Counted from the stretch's first letter, positions 45,738 to 54,126 are shown. The stretch: 64,000 bases of DNA from Enterovibrio gelatinilyticus (GCF_028683095.1 NZ_JAJUBC010000004.1:124001-188000); one strand, 5' to 3'. Numbers and translations: made by a program. The notes: generated by a model not told the origin, from the sequence alone.

Positions 45738-46631
45738 TTAGATAACCTCCATGTGGGTGTCTGCACCTTCACCCGCTGGGCGTTGATTTGGCGCTTCTTG
45801 CAACAGTGAATTGAATTGGGTTTCTAAGCCGTTCAGCTTTTCAACCAATGGGCTCAATGCTTCAGTCAGTGATGCGCTGAATTGTTCGGCATTGAACGTT
45901 TCGCTTTTATCGGCTGGCGGTGTTTCGTCGCCGCCTTCTGGTGTTGCTGGCGCTGGGGCAGCCGTGAACTTTTGTTCAATGGCATCCAAACGCGCCGTGA
46001 ACGGTTGCAGACCTTCTGCAAACATTGCGGCCATTTCTTCTTTGGTCACTTCAGTGTCCTCGGGTTGGGGTTTTGGGTCGGTCGGTTGCTCGCTGCTTCC
46101 TGAGAAGAAGGCTTTTGCCAACTTAAAAAAGCTGATGGCTTGGTTTTCTTCCTGTTCGGTGTCGGCCTTTAGGAAAAGAAGCGGCTCCAACTCGCTGTAT
46201 TCGCGATCACAGTCTTTGCCGCCCATGGAAAACTTGAGGCGTGATGTGCCTGAACTCGCTGGGGAATCCGTCACGGCTAGGCCCATCAGGTAACAACGGC
46301 CAGTGCCACGGTAATCAATGTTTGGCTCAATGGAGGTAAACAGCTTTTGGCCGTCTTTGTTGGCATCGAGTAGGAATTGGTTTGCGGTAATCTTGGCGAA
46401 AAGGCGAAGTTTGCCGCCTTTCTTTTCGGCCTTCACTTCATCAACGGTTCCCCAGTTCTTGCCTTCAAAGGTTGTCCACTGAGAACGGTAATGTTCAGGC
46501 CAAATCAGGGCGGTGTATTCTTCAAGTGAATACTGCTCTGCCATGTCTTTAATCCATGACGCAGTAATGGTGCGACCGTCTACGGTTGCGCCTTCAGTTG
46601 CTACGATTACCCAGCCACTTTGCTTGCTCAT
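45738..46631 (-). CDS. Capsid scaffolding protein/protease O-like
   Basis: 297-residue P2 gpO-type protein: a serine protease of herpes assemblin type at the N-terminus, then a scaffolding tail. Candidate catalytic residues are Asp18 (ATVDGR), His47 (IWPEHYRS) and a serine in QKLFTSIEP (100), by comparison with P2 gpO. A charged linker (160-200) and a C-terminal coiled coil (ALSPLVEKLNGLETQFNSLL) follow, which scaffold the procapsid. It diverges from the terminase gene. Confidence 0.9.
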   Translation of the reverse strand: MSKQSGWVIVATEGATVDGRTITASWIKDMAEQYSLEEYTALIWPEHYRSQWTTFEGKNWGTVDEVKAEKKGGKLRLFAKITANQFLLDANKDGQKLFTSIEPNIDYRGTGRCYLMGLAVTDSPASSGTSRLKFSMGGKDCDREYSELEPLLFLKADTEQEENQAISFFKLAKAFFSGSSEQPTDPKPQPEDTEVTKEEMAAMFAEGLQPFTARLDAIEQKFTAAPAPATPEGGDETPPADKSETFNAEQFSASLTEALSPLVEKLNGLETQFNSLLQEAPNQRPAGEGADTHMEVI

Positions 46632-46729
46632 TCGTTTACATGTCCCTGTCCGTTAATGCGTTTGGAATATCGAAAGTACGGCAAGGTTATGGCGAAAAAG
46701 GCGCGGTTTCATCTGCTTCCATTCCTGAA

Positions 46730-46767
46730 AATTCGGATATTGGCGATATCCGAATTTATCCGAATTT
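46730..46767. promoter_or_regulatory. Repeat cluster in the divergent late promoter region
   Basis: AATTCGGATAT (46730-46740) and ATATCCGAATT (46746-46756) form a perfect 11-bp inverted repeat with a 5-base centre; a third half-copy TTATCCGAATT follows at 46756-46766. It lies between the divergent scaffold and terminase genes, where P2 has its two late promoters with binding sites for the activator Ogr. The motif is unlike the P2 Ogr site, so the assignment is inferred from place. Confidence 0.45.
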
Positions 46768-46809
46768 CTGTTGAATTTTTAACGACTTGAACTGCGTAAA
46801 CTGCCGTTC

Positions 46810-48606
46810 ATGGCATATCCAATTGAACTGCGGGAAGCGGCCAAACGGCTGTACTTGCGACGGTATACACCGGACGAAATACGCGAAGAACTGAACGGGG
46901 CGCTACCGAATAACCGCATCATTTATCACTGGGCGGAAAAATACGATTGGCGTGATTTGTTGCGCGAAGAAGAAGTGGACGAGGCGATCGCCCGCCGTGT
47001 TGTGGTGCTCACGAATCAGGCCGAGAAATCACCGGCACAGCTAAAAGAACTCGACATGCTGATTGAAAAGCATGTGAAGCTGAAAAAGCAACGCCAGCAA
47101 GCCGCCAAACAGCCACAGCCAGACGACAGCGACAACGGCAAGCCAACGCGACAGCAAAGCCGTAGCAATCGCTCAGAATCGCGCAGCGGCGACGACAAGC
47201 CCAAGAAAGGAAAGAAACAGAAAAATGATGTTAGTGACATAACAGAAGAAGATTTTGCAGACCTTCACGCCAGCTTCTTTAAATACCAGCTTACGATGCG
47301 CGACAACCTGCATCAGCGCACGCGTAACATTCTTAAATCACGCCAGATTGGTGCCACCTTCTATTTTGCGTGTGAAGCATTAGAAGACGCGATACTCACG
47401 GGCGATAACCAAGTATTTCTTTCAGCCTCCCGCGCACAGGCTGAGATTTTCCGCACCTACATTGTGAACATTGCCCGCGAATTTTTGGGCTTAGAACTCA
47501 CAGGCAAAAACCCTATTTTGAGCAATGGCGCAGAACTGCGGTTTTGTTCAACCAACAGCAACACGGCACAGGGCTTTCACGGCCATGTGTATGTTGATGA
47601 ATATTTTTGGATACCCAAGTTTGATGTGCTCAACAAACTGGCATCCGCCATGGCGACGCACAAGAAGTGGCGCAAAACCTACTTTTCGACGCCATCAACC
47701 AAAACCCACCAAGCCTATACATTCTGGACGGGCGACAAATGGCGCGGCGAATCTCAAACCCGCAAAAACATTGCCTTTCCTACCTTTGCCGAATACCGCG
47801 AAGGCGGCGCACTCTGCCCAGATAAACAGTGGCGTTATGTTGTCACCATTGAAGATGCAGCGGCAGGCGGTTGTGATCTGTTTGATATTGATGAACTGCG
47901 CGAGGAATACAGCAAAAGCGATTTTGCCAACCTGTTCATGTGCGTGTTTGTTGATGGTAACGCCAGCGTGTTTGCGTTCAGCAAGCTGGAAAAATGCATG
48001 GTGGACGCCGCCAATTGGAAAGATTTCAAACCCGGCACGGGGCGGCCTTATGGCAACCAAGAAGTGTGGATGGGTTATGACCCAAGCCGATCACGTGATA
48101 ACGCCTGTTTGGTGGTGATTGCCCCGCCGATCACCAACGCCGAATTATTCCGCGTACTCGAAAAGCACTATTGGAAAGGGCTGAACTTTCAATACCAATC
48201 AAACCAGATTGATGAAGCGTTCAAGCGTTACAACGTGACCTACATCGGCATTGATACCACAGGCATTGGCGCGGGTGTGTGGGATTTAGTGAGCGCGAAC
48301 CACCCACGTGAAGCGGTTGCCATTCACTACAGCAATGAAAACAAGAATCGCCTGGTGCTAAAAATGATTGATGTGATAGACGCAGGCCGCTTGGCATTTG
48401 ACGCAGAACACAAAGACATTGCCATGGCGTTTATGGCAATCAAACGCGTTTCCAGCAACAGCGGCAACATGATGACGTTCAAAGCCGAGCGCAGCGAAAC
48501 CACAGGCCATGCCGACGCGTTCTGGGCCATCGCGCACGCGCTGATAAACGAACCGCTGAACACTGCCGAAACCAACCGTAAATCCACCTACGCATTTGGA
48601 CACTAA
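46810..48606 (+). CDS. Terminase large subunit (ATPase) P-like
   Basis: 598-residue packaging motor of the P2 gpP family. It has an N-terminal helix-turn-helix-like domain ([20 protein letters not shown]), a charged glutamine-rich linker (about 95-140), the Walker A-like [14 protein letters not shown] (about 177-190) and [13 protein letters not shown] (Walker B, about 261). The C-terminal nuclease-like fold begins near [11 protein letters not shown]. Portal follows after 3 bp. Confidence 0.93.
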   Translation: MAYPIELREAAKRLYLRRYTPDEIREELNGALPNNRIIYHWAEKYDWRDLLREEEVDEAIARRVVVLTNQAEKSPAQLKELDMLIEKHVKLKKQRQQAAKQPQPDDSDNGKPTRQQSRSNRSESRSGDDKPKKGKKQKNDVSDITEEDFADLHASFFKYQLTMRDNLHQRTRNILKSRQIGATFYFACEALEDAILTGDNQVFLSASRAQAEIFRTYIVNIAREFLGLELTGKNPILSNGAELRFCSTNSNTAQGFHGHVYVDEYFWIPKFDVLNKLASAMATHKKWRKTYFSTPSTKTHQAYTFWTGDKWRGESQTRKNIAFPTFAEYREGGALCPDKQWRYVVTIEDAAAGGCDLFDIDELREEYSKSDFANLFMCVFVDGNASVFAFSKLEKCMVDAANWKDFKPGTGRPYGNQEVWMGYDPSRSRDNACLVVIAPPITNAELFRVLEKHYWKGLNFQYQSNQIDEAFKRYNVTYIGIDTTGIGAGVWDLVSANHPREAVAIHYSNENKNRLVLKMIDVIDAGRLAFDAEHKDIAMAFMAIKRVSSNSGNMMTFKAERSETTGHADAFWAIAHALINEPLNTAETNRKSTYAFGH

Positions 48607-48609
48607 TTC

Positions 48610-49653
48610 ATGACAGAACAACTGATCAAACAGGCCGCCAACGACGCTGAATCACCGCAGGAACCATCAAGCTGTTATCACATTGAATCAGGGTTCGAAA
48701 CCGTGGATTCCAACAGTTGGATGACCGACTACAACGATTTGTATTACAACGATGACGGTGATTTTTGGGAACCGCCGATCACCCCCAAAGGGCTGGCGAA
48801 GTTGGCACACGCGAACGCGTACCACGGCAGCTTGTTGATCGCCCGCTCCAATTACGTGGCGGGGCGTTTTAACGGTGGCGGCAACCTGAGTTTTTCAGAG
48901 TGCCAACGCTTCTCGCGTGATTACTTCCAATTTGGGCATGGTGCCTTGCTGAAAGTTCGCGATCGCCTTGGACGTGTGATTGGCCTTGCGCCATTACCCG
49001 CCATGTACATGCGCAAACGTCGAAACGGGAATTTCTGTTTACTGGAACGCGACGACAAACAGCGCGGCTATAACGCCAAAGATGTGATTTGGTTGCCGCA
49101 GTACGACCCAGAACAACAGGTTTATGGCATTCCTGATTACATCGGCGGGTTGCAAAGCTCATTGCTGAACAAAGACGCCACCTTGTTTCGCCGTCGTTAC
49201 TACAAGAACGGCGCACACATGGGCTTCATCTTCTATTCGACTGACCCAAAACTCAGTGATGACGATGAAAAGATGCTGAAAGAGAAAATCGCCAGTTCAA
49301 AAGGCGTGGGTAATTTCCGCAGCATGTTTATCAACATTCCGAACGGCGACGAAAAAGGGATTCAACTCATCCCCGTTGGCGACATTGCCACGAAAGATGA
49401 ATTCGAGCGCATCAAAAATATCACCGCGCAAGACATTCTAGTGAGCCACCGATTCCCCACGGGCAAAGGCGGCATTGTACCCACCAATGCGCAAGGCTTT
49501 GGCGACCCTGAAAAAGTCGGCCGTGAATATGCGCGTGATGAAGTGATTCCCGTGTGCCGCATCATGATGGACGCGATTAACCGCGACCCTGAGATCGCAC
49601 CGCGAAAAGCGTTGCACGTCGCGTTTGATTTAGAAATCCCAAGCTCCACCTAA
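48610..49653 (+). CDS. Portal protein Q-like
   Basis: 347-residue portal vertex protein of the P2 gpQ family, through which DNA enters and leaves the head. Signatures: FWEPPITPKGLAKLAHANAY, LPQYDPEQQVYGIPDYIGGL and LFRRRYYKNGAHMGFIFYST. Transcribed with the terminase gene. Confidence 0.93.
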   Translation: MTEQLIKQAANDAESPQEPSSCYHIESGFETVDSNSWMTDYNDLYYNDDGDFWEPPITPKGLAKLAHANAYHGSLLIARSNYVAGRFNGGGNLSFSECQRFSRDYFQFGHGALLKVRDRLGRVIGLAPLPAMYMRKRRNGNFCLLERDDKQRGYNAKDVIWLPQYDPEQQVYGIPDYIGGLQSSLLNKDATLFRRRYYKNGAHMGFIFYSTDPKLSDDDEKMLKEKIASSKGVGNFRSMFINIPNGDEKGIQLIPVGDIATKDEFERIKNITAQDILVSHRFPTGKGGIVPTNAQGFGDPEKVGREYARDEVIPVCRIMMDAINRDPEIAPRKALHVAFDLEIPSST

Positions 49654-49681
49654 ACCACCACACCACAAAAGGAAAAATACT

Positions 49682-50053
49682 GTGAAGGAACATGGCATTC
49701 GAACTGGCGTTCGTTCTGTAGAAAAAGACATTCCACTGGCAGCACTGAAAGCTGAAAAACAGTGGATTAACTGCAACCACGGCAACAATGGGCGCATTCA
49801 CTTGTTGCCCATGCTAAACGGCGAACCCGCACCCAACGCCACCGGGCTGGTTGCTTTCTCGGCGCAATTGCGCGGCATGGAAGATTCCATTCCGCATGGC
49901 GTGGTTGATGTGTCAAAAATTGGCAGCGCTGACGGCTACGAGCGCCCACGCTGGGGCAGCATCAGCTACTTTGTTGGCCTGATAGAAAGTGACCCAACAG
50001 GCGCACCGCTTGCGGGGTTTGATGAACTGCGCGTGATTGTTGAGAGGTGGTGA
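49682..50053 (+). CDS. Phage protein of unknown function after portal
   Basis: 123 residues from a GTG at 49682, with AAAGGAAAA in front. It starts MKEHGIRTGVRSVEKDIPLA and contains EHGNNGRIHLLPMLN-like beta segments and YERPRWGSISYFVGLI. No family recognised. It belongs to the rightward late operon, and the next gene starts just after its stop. Confidence 0.6.
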   Translation: MKEHGIRTGVRSVEKDIPLAALKAEKQWINCNHGNNGRIHLLPMLNGEPAPNATGLVAFSAQLRGMEDSIPHGVVDVSKIGSADGYERPRWGSISYFVGLIESDPTGAPLAGFDELRVIVERW

Positions 50054-50054
50054 T

Positions 50055-51440
50055 ATGCCTTTGCCATTCCCTTTAAATGAACCGCGTGCGCGGCTTTCAG
50101 GGTGTTTGCCCTTTCCATGTGGCGATCAAACGATTGCCAATTTAAAGAAGCAATACGACACCATTGTTGGCGTAGGCGCTAGCATAACTGCTGGCGTTTT
50201 CTCTCAGACCTTCCAATTTGACACACCATTCAGAGGGGCTAACTTTACCTCTTCCTCAGTGCCGGGCACTACCCTGCAATTTATGATTGATAATGTAAAC
50301 TCATTTACATCGCTTGCATCGGGAAGGACGCTTTTTATCGTTCACGCAGGTGGCAATGATTGCTCAACTTTTCTATCGGCCAGCGGCACGGCTGACGATC
50401 CTGATGGTGTGGTTTTGTCTTGGGATGATATGTCAGATCAACACAAATCAGTAACTGAGTCGAGATATAGAGAGTTAATCTCAGCGCTCAAGCAGCATGG
50501 TGATGTAGCGCTTTCGTCGCTAACACTTCGTGATTACAAGGGGCAGGTTCTTACCAGCCCAGACCCTGATGCAATTGGAAGTGGAAGCTGGAACGATGGA
50601 GTGGTTATCCCTCTCTGTGAGGAGCTCACGCCCGAGTTTTTCGATAAGACCAGAGGAAGACCAGTCTTTGATTATTATCAGATGGTAAAAAACAATCCTG
50701 AAATGCTGAGTGTAGACAATGTCCACATGGGGGATGTGACATACCCAGCAGATCCAGTCAATGGCTACCCAGCGGGGCCTTCGAGCCACGCTATGCGCAT
50801 CTACATGATTGAAAAATTAGGTAGCATCGGCGCAATAACCAGCTCCCCGCTTCCAGATGGCTTTTCTGATCGCATTATTCTCAATGTTGGCGCTGGAAAC
50901 TCCTTGATGGGCAGGCCACCTTTCCAAGCGCATGCTGTCACGCAAGAAATTGTCGGGCGCAACACATATACGGGTATCAGTCTTTTTTCTTTGAAATCTC
51001 CAAACACCCCAGTTTCCAGTGTTGACATTGAAATACCTGGTGCGGGGTATGGTAGAAATAATCTAAATTCAAACTCGCTTCCTTGGAATGAAGGAGTGAT
51101 TGAGCGCAACATCCTTTGTAACTCACTGGGTGCCGAGCTTATAAAGCTAACTTTCCACGGACTGAAAGGAAAAAGCGGGGTTATTCGTTTTACTGGACTT
51201 CACTCCATTGGTGCAACACCAGATGCAAGCAGATCTGCAAAAGTAACTCTGACTGACTCTGAAGGCTTCAAGGTTGCCACTTATGAGAACGTTGCCCCAC
51301 TCACGAGTGATGATGTCAGCTTTTTCGCTGATGTAGACTTCAATGCTGGAAGCTTGGAAACGGTGGTAGCCGTTATTGAACCAAATGATGGTGCATCATA
51401 TGCATATCTTGGCGGTGTTCAGATAGACACCATCAAATAG
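50055..51440 (+). CDS. SGNH/GDSL hydrolase (putative polysaccharide esterase)
   Basis: 461-residue protein starting MPLPFPLNEPRARLSG. It has all SGNH hydrolase blocks: the nucleophile Ser43 in GVGASITAG, GGND (99-102) in VHAGGNDCS, and Asp221/His224 in SVDNVHMGD. A beta-rich C-terminal half (about 270-461) may bind carbohydrate or the virion. It is inserted after the portal in the late operon, where P2 has no gene, and has lower G+C than its neighbours. A deacetylase acting on host surface polysaccharide is a sensible guess. Confidence 0.75.
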   Translation: MPLPFPLNEPRARLSGCLPFPCGDQTIANLKKQYDTIVGVGASITAGVFSQTFQFDTPFRGANFTSSSVPGTTLQFMIDNVNSFTSLASGRTLFIVHAGGNDCSTFLSASGTADDPDGVVLSWDDMSDQHKSVTESRYRELISALKQHGDVALSSLTLRDYKGQVLTSPDPDAIGSGSWNDGVVIPLCEELTPEFFDKTRGRPVFDYYQMVKNNPEMLSVDNVHMGDVTYPADPVNGYPAGPSSHAMRIYMIEKLGSIGAITSSPLPDGFSDRIILNVGAGNSLMGRPPFQAHAVTQEIVGRNTYTGISLFSLKSPNTPVSSVDIEIPGAGYGRNNLNSNSLPWNEGVIERNILCNSLGAELIKLTFHGLKGKSGVIRFTGLHSIGATPDASRSAKVTLTDSEGFKVATYENVAPLTSDDVSFFADVDFNAGSLETVVAVIEPNDGASYAYLGGVQIDTIK

Positions 51441-51471
51441 CGGGCGGCATCCAAACCCCCACCGCATAACA

Positions 51472-51502
51472 CTGTACAAACAACCAGCAGTTAACTTATT
51501 AT
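51472..51502 (+). promoter_or_regulatory. Candidate promoter with LexA-like box ahead of the Ogr/Delta gene
   Basis: CTGTACAAACAACCAG (51472-51487) has the CTG-N10-CAG layout of an SOS box, with CCAG replacing ACAG as in some known weak boxes. It overlaps a TGTACA (-35 like) and 18 bases later TATTAT (-10 like). The activator gene starts at 51538. Confidence 0.35.
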
Positions 51503-51537
51503 CGTTCGGTCGGTCAATTAGTTAGGGAAGGTTGGGA

Positions 51538-51978
51538 ATGCGTGTTGATTGCCAATGCGGTGCACAAGCTGTGGTTAGCCGCAGCGAACGGACAAACCCC
51601 ACAACAGCAGATTTATACTGCTCATGCAAAAAACCCGAGTGTGGACACTCTTTTATCTCCACACTCGGGTTTAAACATTCTTTGAATACCTCGGCCAGCT
51701 TTCCCGCTGGTTTGTCTTTAGGTGCCTATGTGCAAGGCACGCGCATATTTTGTGGATGCGGAAAAAAGGCGGTGATTCAAAAAACCAACCGCCTTTCCTC
51801 TAACGTGTCTGATTTGTATTGCCAGTGTGAATGCGGGCATCGGTTCGTGATGTTCCGCGCCCACTCTCACACGTTAAGCCCTTCAGCACTGACAACCGAA
51901 GCCCTCACCATGGCAATTATTCAATCTGTTACGCCGTCTGTACGCCGTTCACTTCATCAGCAGCTTGCGCTGTTTTAG
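51538..51978 (+). CDS. Tandem Ogr/Delta-type late transcription activator
   Basis: 146 residues from ATG 51538 (MRVDCQCGAQAVVSRSERTN). Two zinc-binding Ogr/Delta units stand in tandem: CQCG...YCSCKKPECGHSF (about 5-40) and CGCGKKAVIQKTNR...YCQCECGHRFV (about 68-103). A duplicated form is known from the satellite phage P4 Delta protein; P2 Ogr has one unit. It should activate late promoters through the alpha subunit of RNA polymerase. The ribosome site GGGAAGG supports this start. Confidence 0.85.
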   Translation: MRVDCQCGAQAVVSRSERTNPTTADLYCSCKKPECGHSFISTLGFKHSLNTSASFPAGLSLGAYVQGTRIFCGCGKKAVIQKTNRLSSNVSDLYCQCECGHRFVMFRAHSHTLSPSALTTEALTMAIIQSVTPSVRRSLHQQLALF

Positions 51979-52096
51979 CGTCTTTTTCTACTAACTCAAT
52001 TAGGTACGGCAACACCGCGTTTTCTTCTGGATGCGCGGTGTTTTCGGCTGCGCGGCGTTCTAGCCATTCGATGGCCTTTCTTTGCGTTTCTTGCAT
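51929..52096 (-). CDS. SOS-controlled small protein, candidate antirepressor
   Basis: 55 residues from ATG 52096 (MQETQRKAIEWLERRAAENT), preceded by AGGAAT. It is helical and acidic at the C-terminus, with no recognised family. Its 3' end overlaps that of the Ogr-like gene on the other strand by 50 bp. A strong LexA box lies 18 bp upstream of its start. In phage 186 a LexA-controlled gene (tum) makes an antirepressor against CI; this gene could play that part, which is inference. Confidence 0.6.
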   Translation of the reverse strand: MQETQRKAIEWLERRAAENTAHPEENAVLPYLIELVEKDAKTAQAADEVNGVQTA

Positions 52097-52114
52097 TATC
52101 TTTATTCCTAGCCA

Positions 52115-52130
52115 CTGTATATTCACACAG
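52115..52130 (-). promoter_or_regulatory. LexA (SOS) box with overlapping promoter
   Basis: CTGTATATTCACACAG, flanked as ACTGTATAT...ACAGTA, is a near-consensus LexA operator. On the minus strand TCGACA, 16 bases, TATACT forms a promoter whose -10 overlaps the box; transcription would run into the 51929-52096 gene. On the plus strand the nearest gene starts about 200 bp away. Confidence 0.82.
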
Positions 52131-52327
52131 TATATTGACGATTATTTTAATGTCGAGACTAACGAACCAGAAATGGTTCAGTATCCCGTTTCTTGTTTTT
52201 TCGCCGCACAGCATACCTTTCACAATTCTACTTTTTTTAGACTAATGTCTGTTTATGGCGCTAACCCGCCACCTTTGGCGGATAAAGCCTTTTTTACACA
52301 CTTTACAGGCAGTAGGTGTTTAGTTTT

Positions 52328-52669
52328 ATGGGCAAAATCAGAAAAAAAGATCCATTATTGATTTGGCTTGGCGCGGTTCGAATGGAAAAAGGACTGTCAC
52401 AGCAACAAGTTGCAGAACAAATAGATGGGTTGAGCGTGAGAACACTTCAGCGGTGGGAACAAGGCGACGGAAACCCACGGTTAGACCAAATACGCGCAGT
52501 TATGCAGCTTTATGGCGTGTCTGGGCTTGATACGTCTATCGGTGAATTGAAGTTTCGCAGAGTATTAACTGACGATGTGCGGGCGGCGATTTCAAAATTA
52601 CCCGAACGTTTCCGCCGCCCTATTTTGGATTTAGTTATCGCCATTGTTCAGGAAGCCAACGGCAAATAG
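52328..52669 (+). CDS. XRE-family DNA-binding protein
   Basis: 113 residues from ATG 52328 (MGKIRKKDPLLIWLGAVRME), with AGGTG in front. The helix-turn-helix is at about 18-60 (LSQQQVAEQIDGLSVRTLQRWEQGDGNP split across helices 2 and 3). The C-terminal 50 residues are a helical domain (LTDDVRAAISKLPERF). It is divergent from the SOS-controlled gene and convergent with rha; it may control either. Not the main repressor, which is at the right end. Confidence 0.75.
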   Translation: MGKIRKKDPLLIWLGAVRMEKGLSQQQVAEQIDGLSVRTLQRWEQGDGNPRLDQIRAVMQLYGVSGLDTSIGELKFRRVLTDDVRAAISKLPERFRRPILDLVIAIVQEANGK

Positions 52670-52672
52670 GAT

Positions 52673-53419
52673 TTAGGCCAGCAACCCTGCCTGCATGATG
52701 CGGGTGTTTGTTCGGGCCATGTTCACCAGTTCCCGTTCCATGCTTTCCACTTTCTTCATGTTTTCTTCTAGTAACTGGCGCATGAGTTCAAGCTCTGACG
52801 CGCTAACCACTTTGTAACCCTGTTGCGCGGCCACATCTTGCAATTGCTTCATGCTTGGGCTTTGGGTGGTGCGCAGGTCTTGAATGTCGGTTTTGAGTTT
52901 TGCGCGACCAAGGGCAGTGGCGAATTCGTCGCCTTTCGGCCAAACGGGGTTGTTGAACACTTCACGGTAATGAATGCGCACATCGTTGGCGCTGCATCCG
53001 CGCAGTTCGGCAAGTTCATAAATCAGATCTGTGATTTTCACGCGGTGGCTAAGTCCTGGCAATTGGCGAGTGATGACAGAGCCGGCCACTTGGTTTGCCA
53101 GTTCGTTGAACTTGGTGATGAAGGCTTCTTTGATTTGTGCTGCAGGTTTGCCCGTGAAACCCATGACCAGAAACATGAAGCCGTCTTTGGTCATTTCGTA
53201 GACTTTTGATTTACGTTTTACGGCGCCCGCCTGCACGAATTCTTCGTGGGCGTAAAAATGCGCTGACGCAAATTCTGCAGAACATTCGAGGTTATCAATT
53301 TTTCGCAAAACGTCTTTGTGCAGCTTGCCGAACGCTGCCGCCACTTTGAGTGAATCGGTTTTTGGTTGGCCGTTACTGCAGATAATCGCGTTTGAAGGAA
53401 TGAGGTTTAATGTGGTCAT
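52673..53419 (-). CDS. Rha-family phage regulatory protein
   Basis: 248 residues. The N-terminal half matches the Rha domain: SLKVAAAFGKLHKDVLRKID, YEMTKDGFMFLVMGFTGKPA and AFITKFNELANQV. The C-terminal part has a P22-AR/antirepressor-like segment and ends in a coiled coil (LMRQLLEENMKKVESMEREL). Rha proteins are linked to control of phage growth. Its ribosome site AAGGAGG lies in a predicted stem (53428-53436 with 53505-53513), so translation is probably controlled. Confidence 0.85.
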   Translation of the reverse strand: MTTLNLIPSNAIICSNGQPKTDSLKVAAAFGKLHKDVLRKIDNLECSAEFASAHFYAHEEFVQAGAVKRKSKVYEMTKDGFMFLVMGFTGKPAAQIKEAFITKFNELANQVAGSVITRQLPGLSHRVKITDLIYELAELRGCSANDVRIHYREVFNNPVWPKGDEFATALGRAKLKTDIQDLRTTQSPSMKQLQDVAAQQGYKVVSASELELMRQLLEENMKKVESMERELVNMARTNTRIMQAGLLA

Positions 53420-53427
53420 GGTGACCT

Positions 53428-53513
53428 CCTTGGATAATTAAGTTAATCACCACACAGAGGTTCGAAGCACTGGGTGGTGAACTGAACAAGGTTCGAACTA
53501 CCGCTATCCAAGG
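53428..53513 (-). promoter_or_regulatory. rha leader hairpin masking the ribosome site
   Basis: On the minus strand CCTTGGATA (53505-53513) pairs exactly with TATCCAAGG (53428-53436), whose end is the AAGG of the rha ribosome site AAGGAGG. Inside it, CACCACCCAG and CTGTGTGGTG (53470-53479 with 53448-53457) form a second stem with 9 of 10 pairs and the loop TGCTTCGAACCT. The motif TTCGAACC appears twice here and once in the upstream RNA. Confidence 0.7.
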
Positions 53514-53576
53514 AAACGGCCAGCCTAAGCTGCCTCATCCAGCCCACCATAATTCAGGTGTGCAAGATTCACGCGT

Positions 53577-53692
53577 AAAAAAACCAGCAAAGAGGCTGGC
53601 GACAACGCGCCTTGAATAGTTCGGGGTTCGAATCCCGGCTGCAGATTTTGCTGCAACCGTTTAAGCGTAAGCCCGAACTAGGCGCGTTGTCA
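53577..53692 (-). ncRNA. Structured RNA upstream of rha, C4-antisense-RNA-like
   Basis: On the minus strand GACAACGCGCC (53681-53691) pairs perfectly with GGCGCGTTGTC (53601-53611); next to it TAGTTCGGG (53672-53680) pairs with CCCGAACTA (53617-53625), leaving a TTCAA bulge. Inside are smaller hairpins (TGCAG/CTGCA at 53640-53655). Directly after the outer stem comes an intrinsic terminator (CCAGC/GCTGG, 53584-53599, then seven Ts at 53577-53583). A short structured RNA ended by a terminator upstream of an antirepressor-like gene is the layout of the C4 RNA of phages P1 and P7. CCGAACTA can also pair with TAGTTCG in the rha leader (53493-53499). Confidence 0.65.
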
Positions 53693-53914
53693 ATCTAAAG
53701 AAAGCCAATCACTTTCATCGTATTCAGTAGGTTGCGCTTTCAGCGCCCCTTTTAGCTGTAGTGTTTTACCGTTTTCACCTTCTATGTGATACAGCGGCTT
53801 ATCGCAGTAATCACAGTGTGACGTGAAGACGGTTATCCCCTTTTCAGGGTTTTCCATTTCGTTTAGTACCTCGCTGACTTCATCGCATTGAGGGCAGCGC
53901 AAACATTCTGTCAT
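53690..53914 (-). CDS. Small zinc-ribbon protein
   Basis: 74 residues from ATG 53914, chosen because AAGGAG lies 8 bases before it; a longer in-frame start exists. Two cysteine pairs, CLRCPQC near the start and CDYC about 25 residues later, make a zinc ribbon (MTECLRCPQCDEVSEVLNEM). Such small phage proteins often act on transcription or nucleic acid; the role here is unknown. Confidence 0.7.
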   Translation of the reverse strand: MTECLRCPQCDEVSEVLNEMENPEKGITVFTSHCDYCDKPLYHIEGENGKTLQLKGALKAQPTEYDESDWLSLD

Positions 53915-53951
53915 GGTGGCAATCTCCTTATATGAAATTGCCATCATGCTA

Positions 53952-54113
53952 TCACTTTACCTTCTGATTTTTATAAGTTTGCATACTTTTAAAAGTGAAC
54001 TCACTTAGTGGAATTACCGACACTATATTTCCGTTTTCGTCCATCTCCACCAATTCTAATTCCATGACTGCAAGACGGTTCTTTTCTGCTTTGGTTAGCT
54101 TTTGGGTTGTCAT
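53952..54113 (-). CDS. Small phage protein, 53 residues
   Basis: ATG 54113 to TGA 53952. The product starts MTTQKLTKAEKNRLAVMELE and contains VEMDENGNIVSVIPLSEF, then a basic C-terminus. It fits the gap between its neighbours on the same strand and has an upstream purine-rich stretch (GGAGCAATAAGC), so it is likely real although short. Function unknown. Confidence 0.55.
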   Translation of the reverse strand: MTTQKLTKAEKNRLAVMELELVEMDENGNIVSVIPLSEFTFKSMQTYKNQKVK

Positions 54114-54126
54114 GTGCTTATTGCTC

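Noticed and set aside
53621-53640. GGGGTTCGAATCCC as the T arm of a tRNA on the plus strand
   Set aside because: No D arm, anticodon arm or acceptor can be built upstream. The sequence is better explained as part of the nested hairpin on the minus strand.
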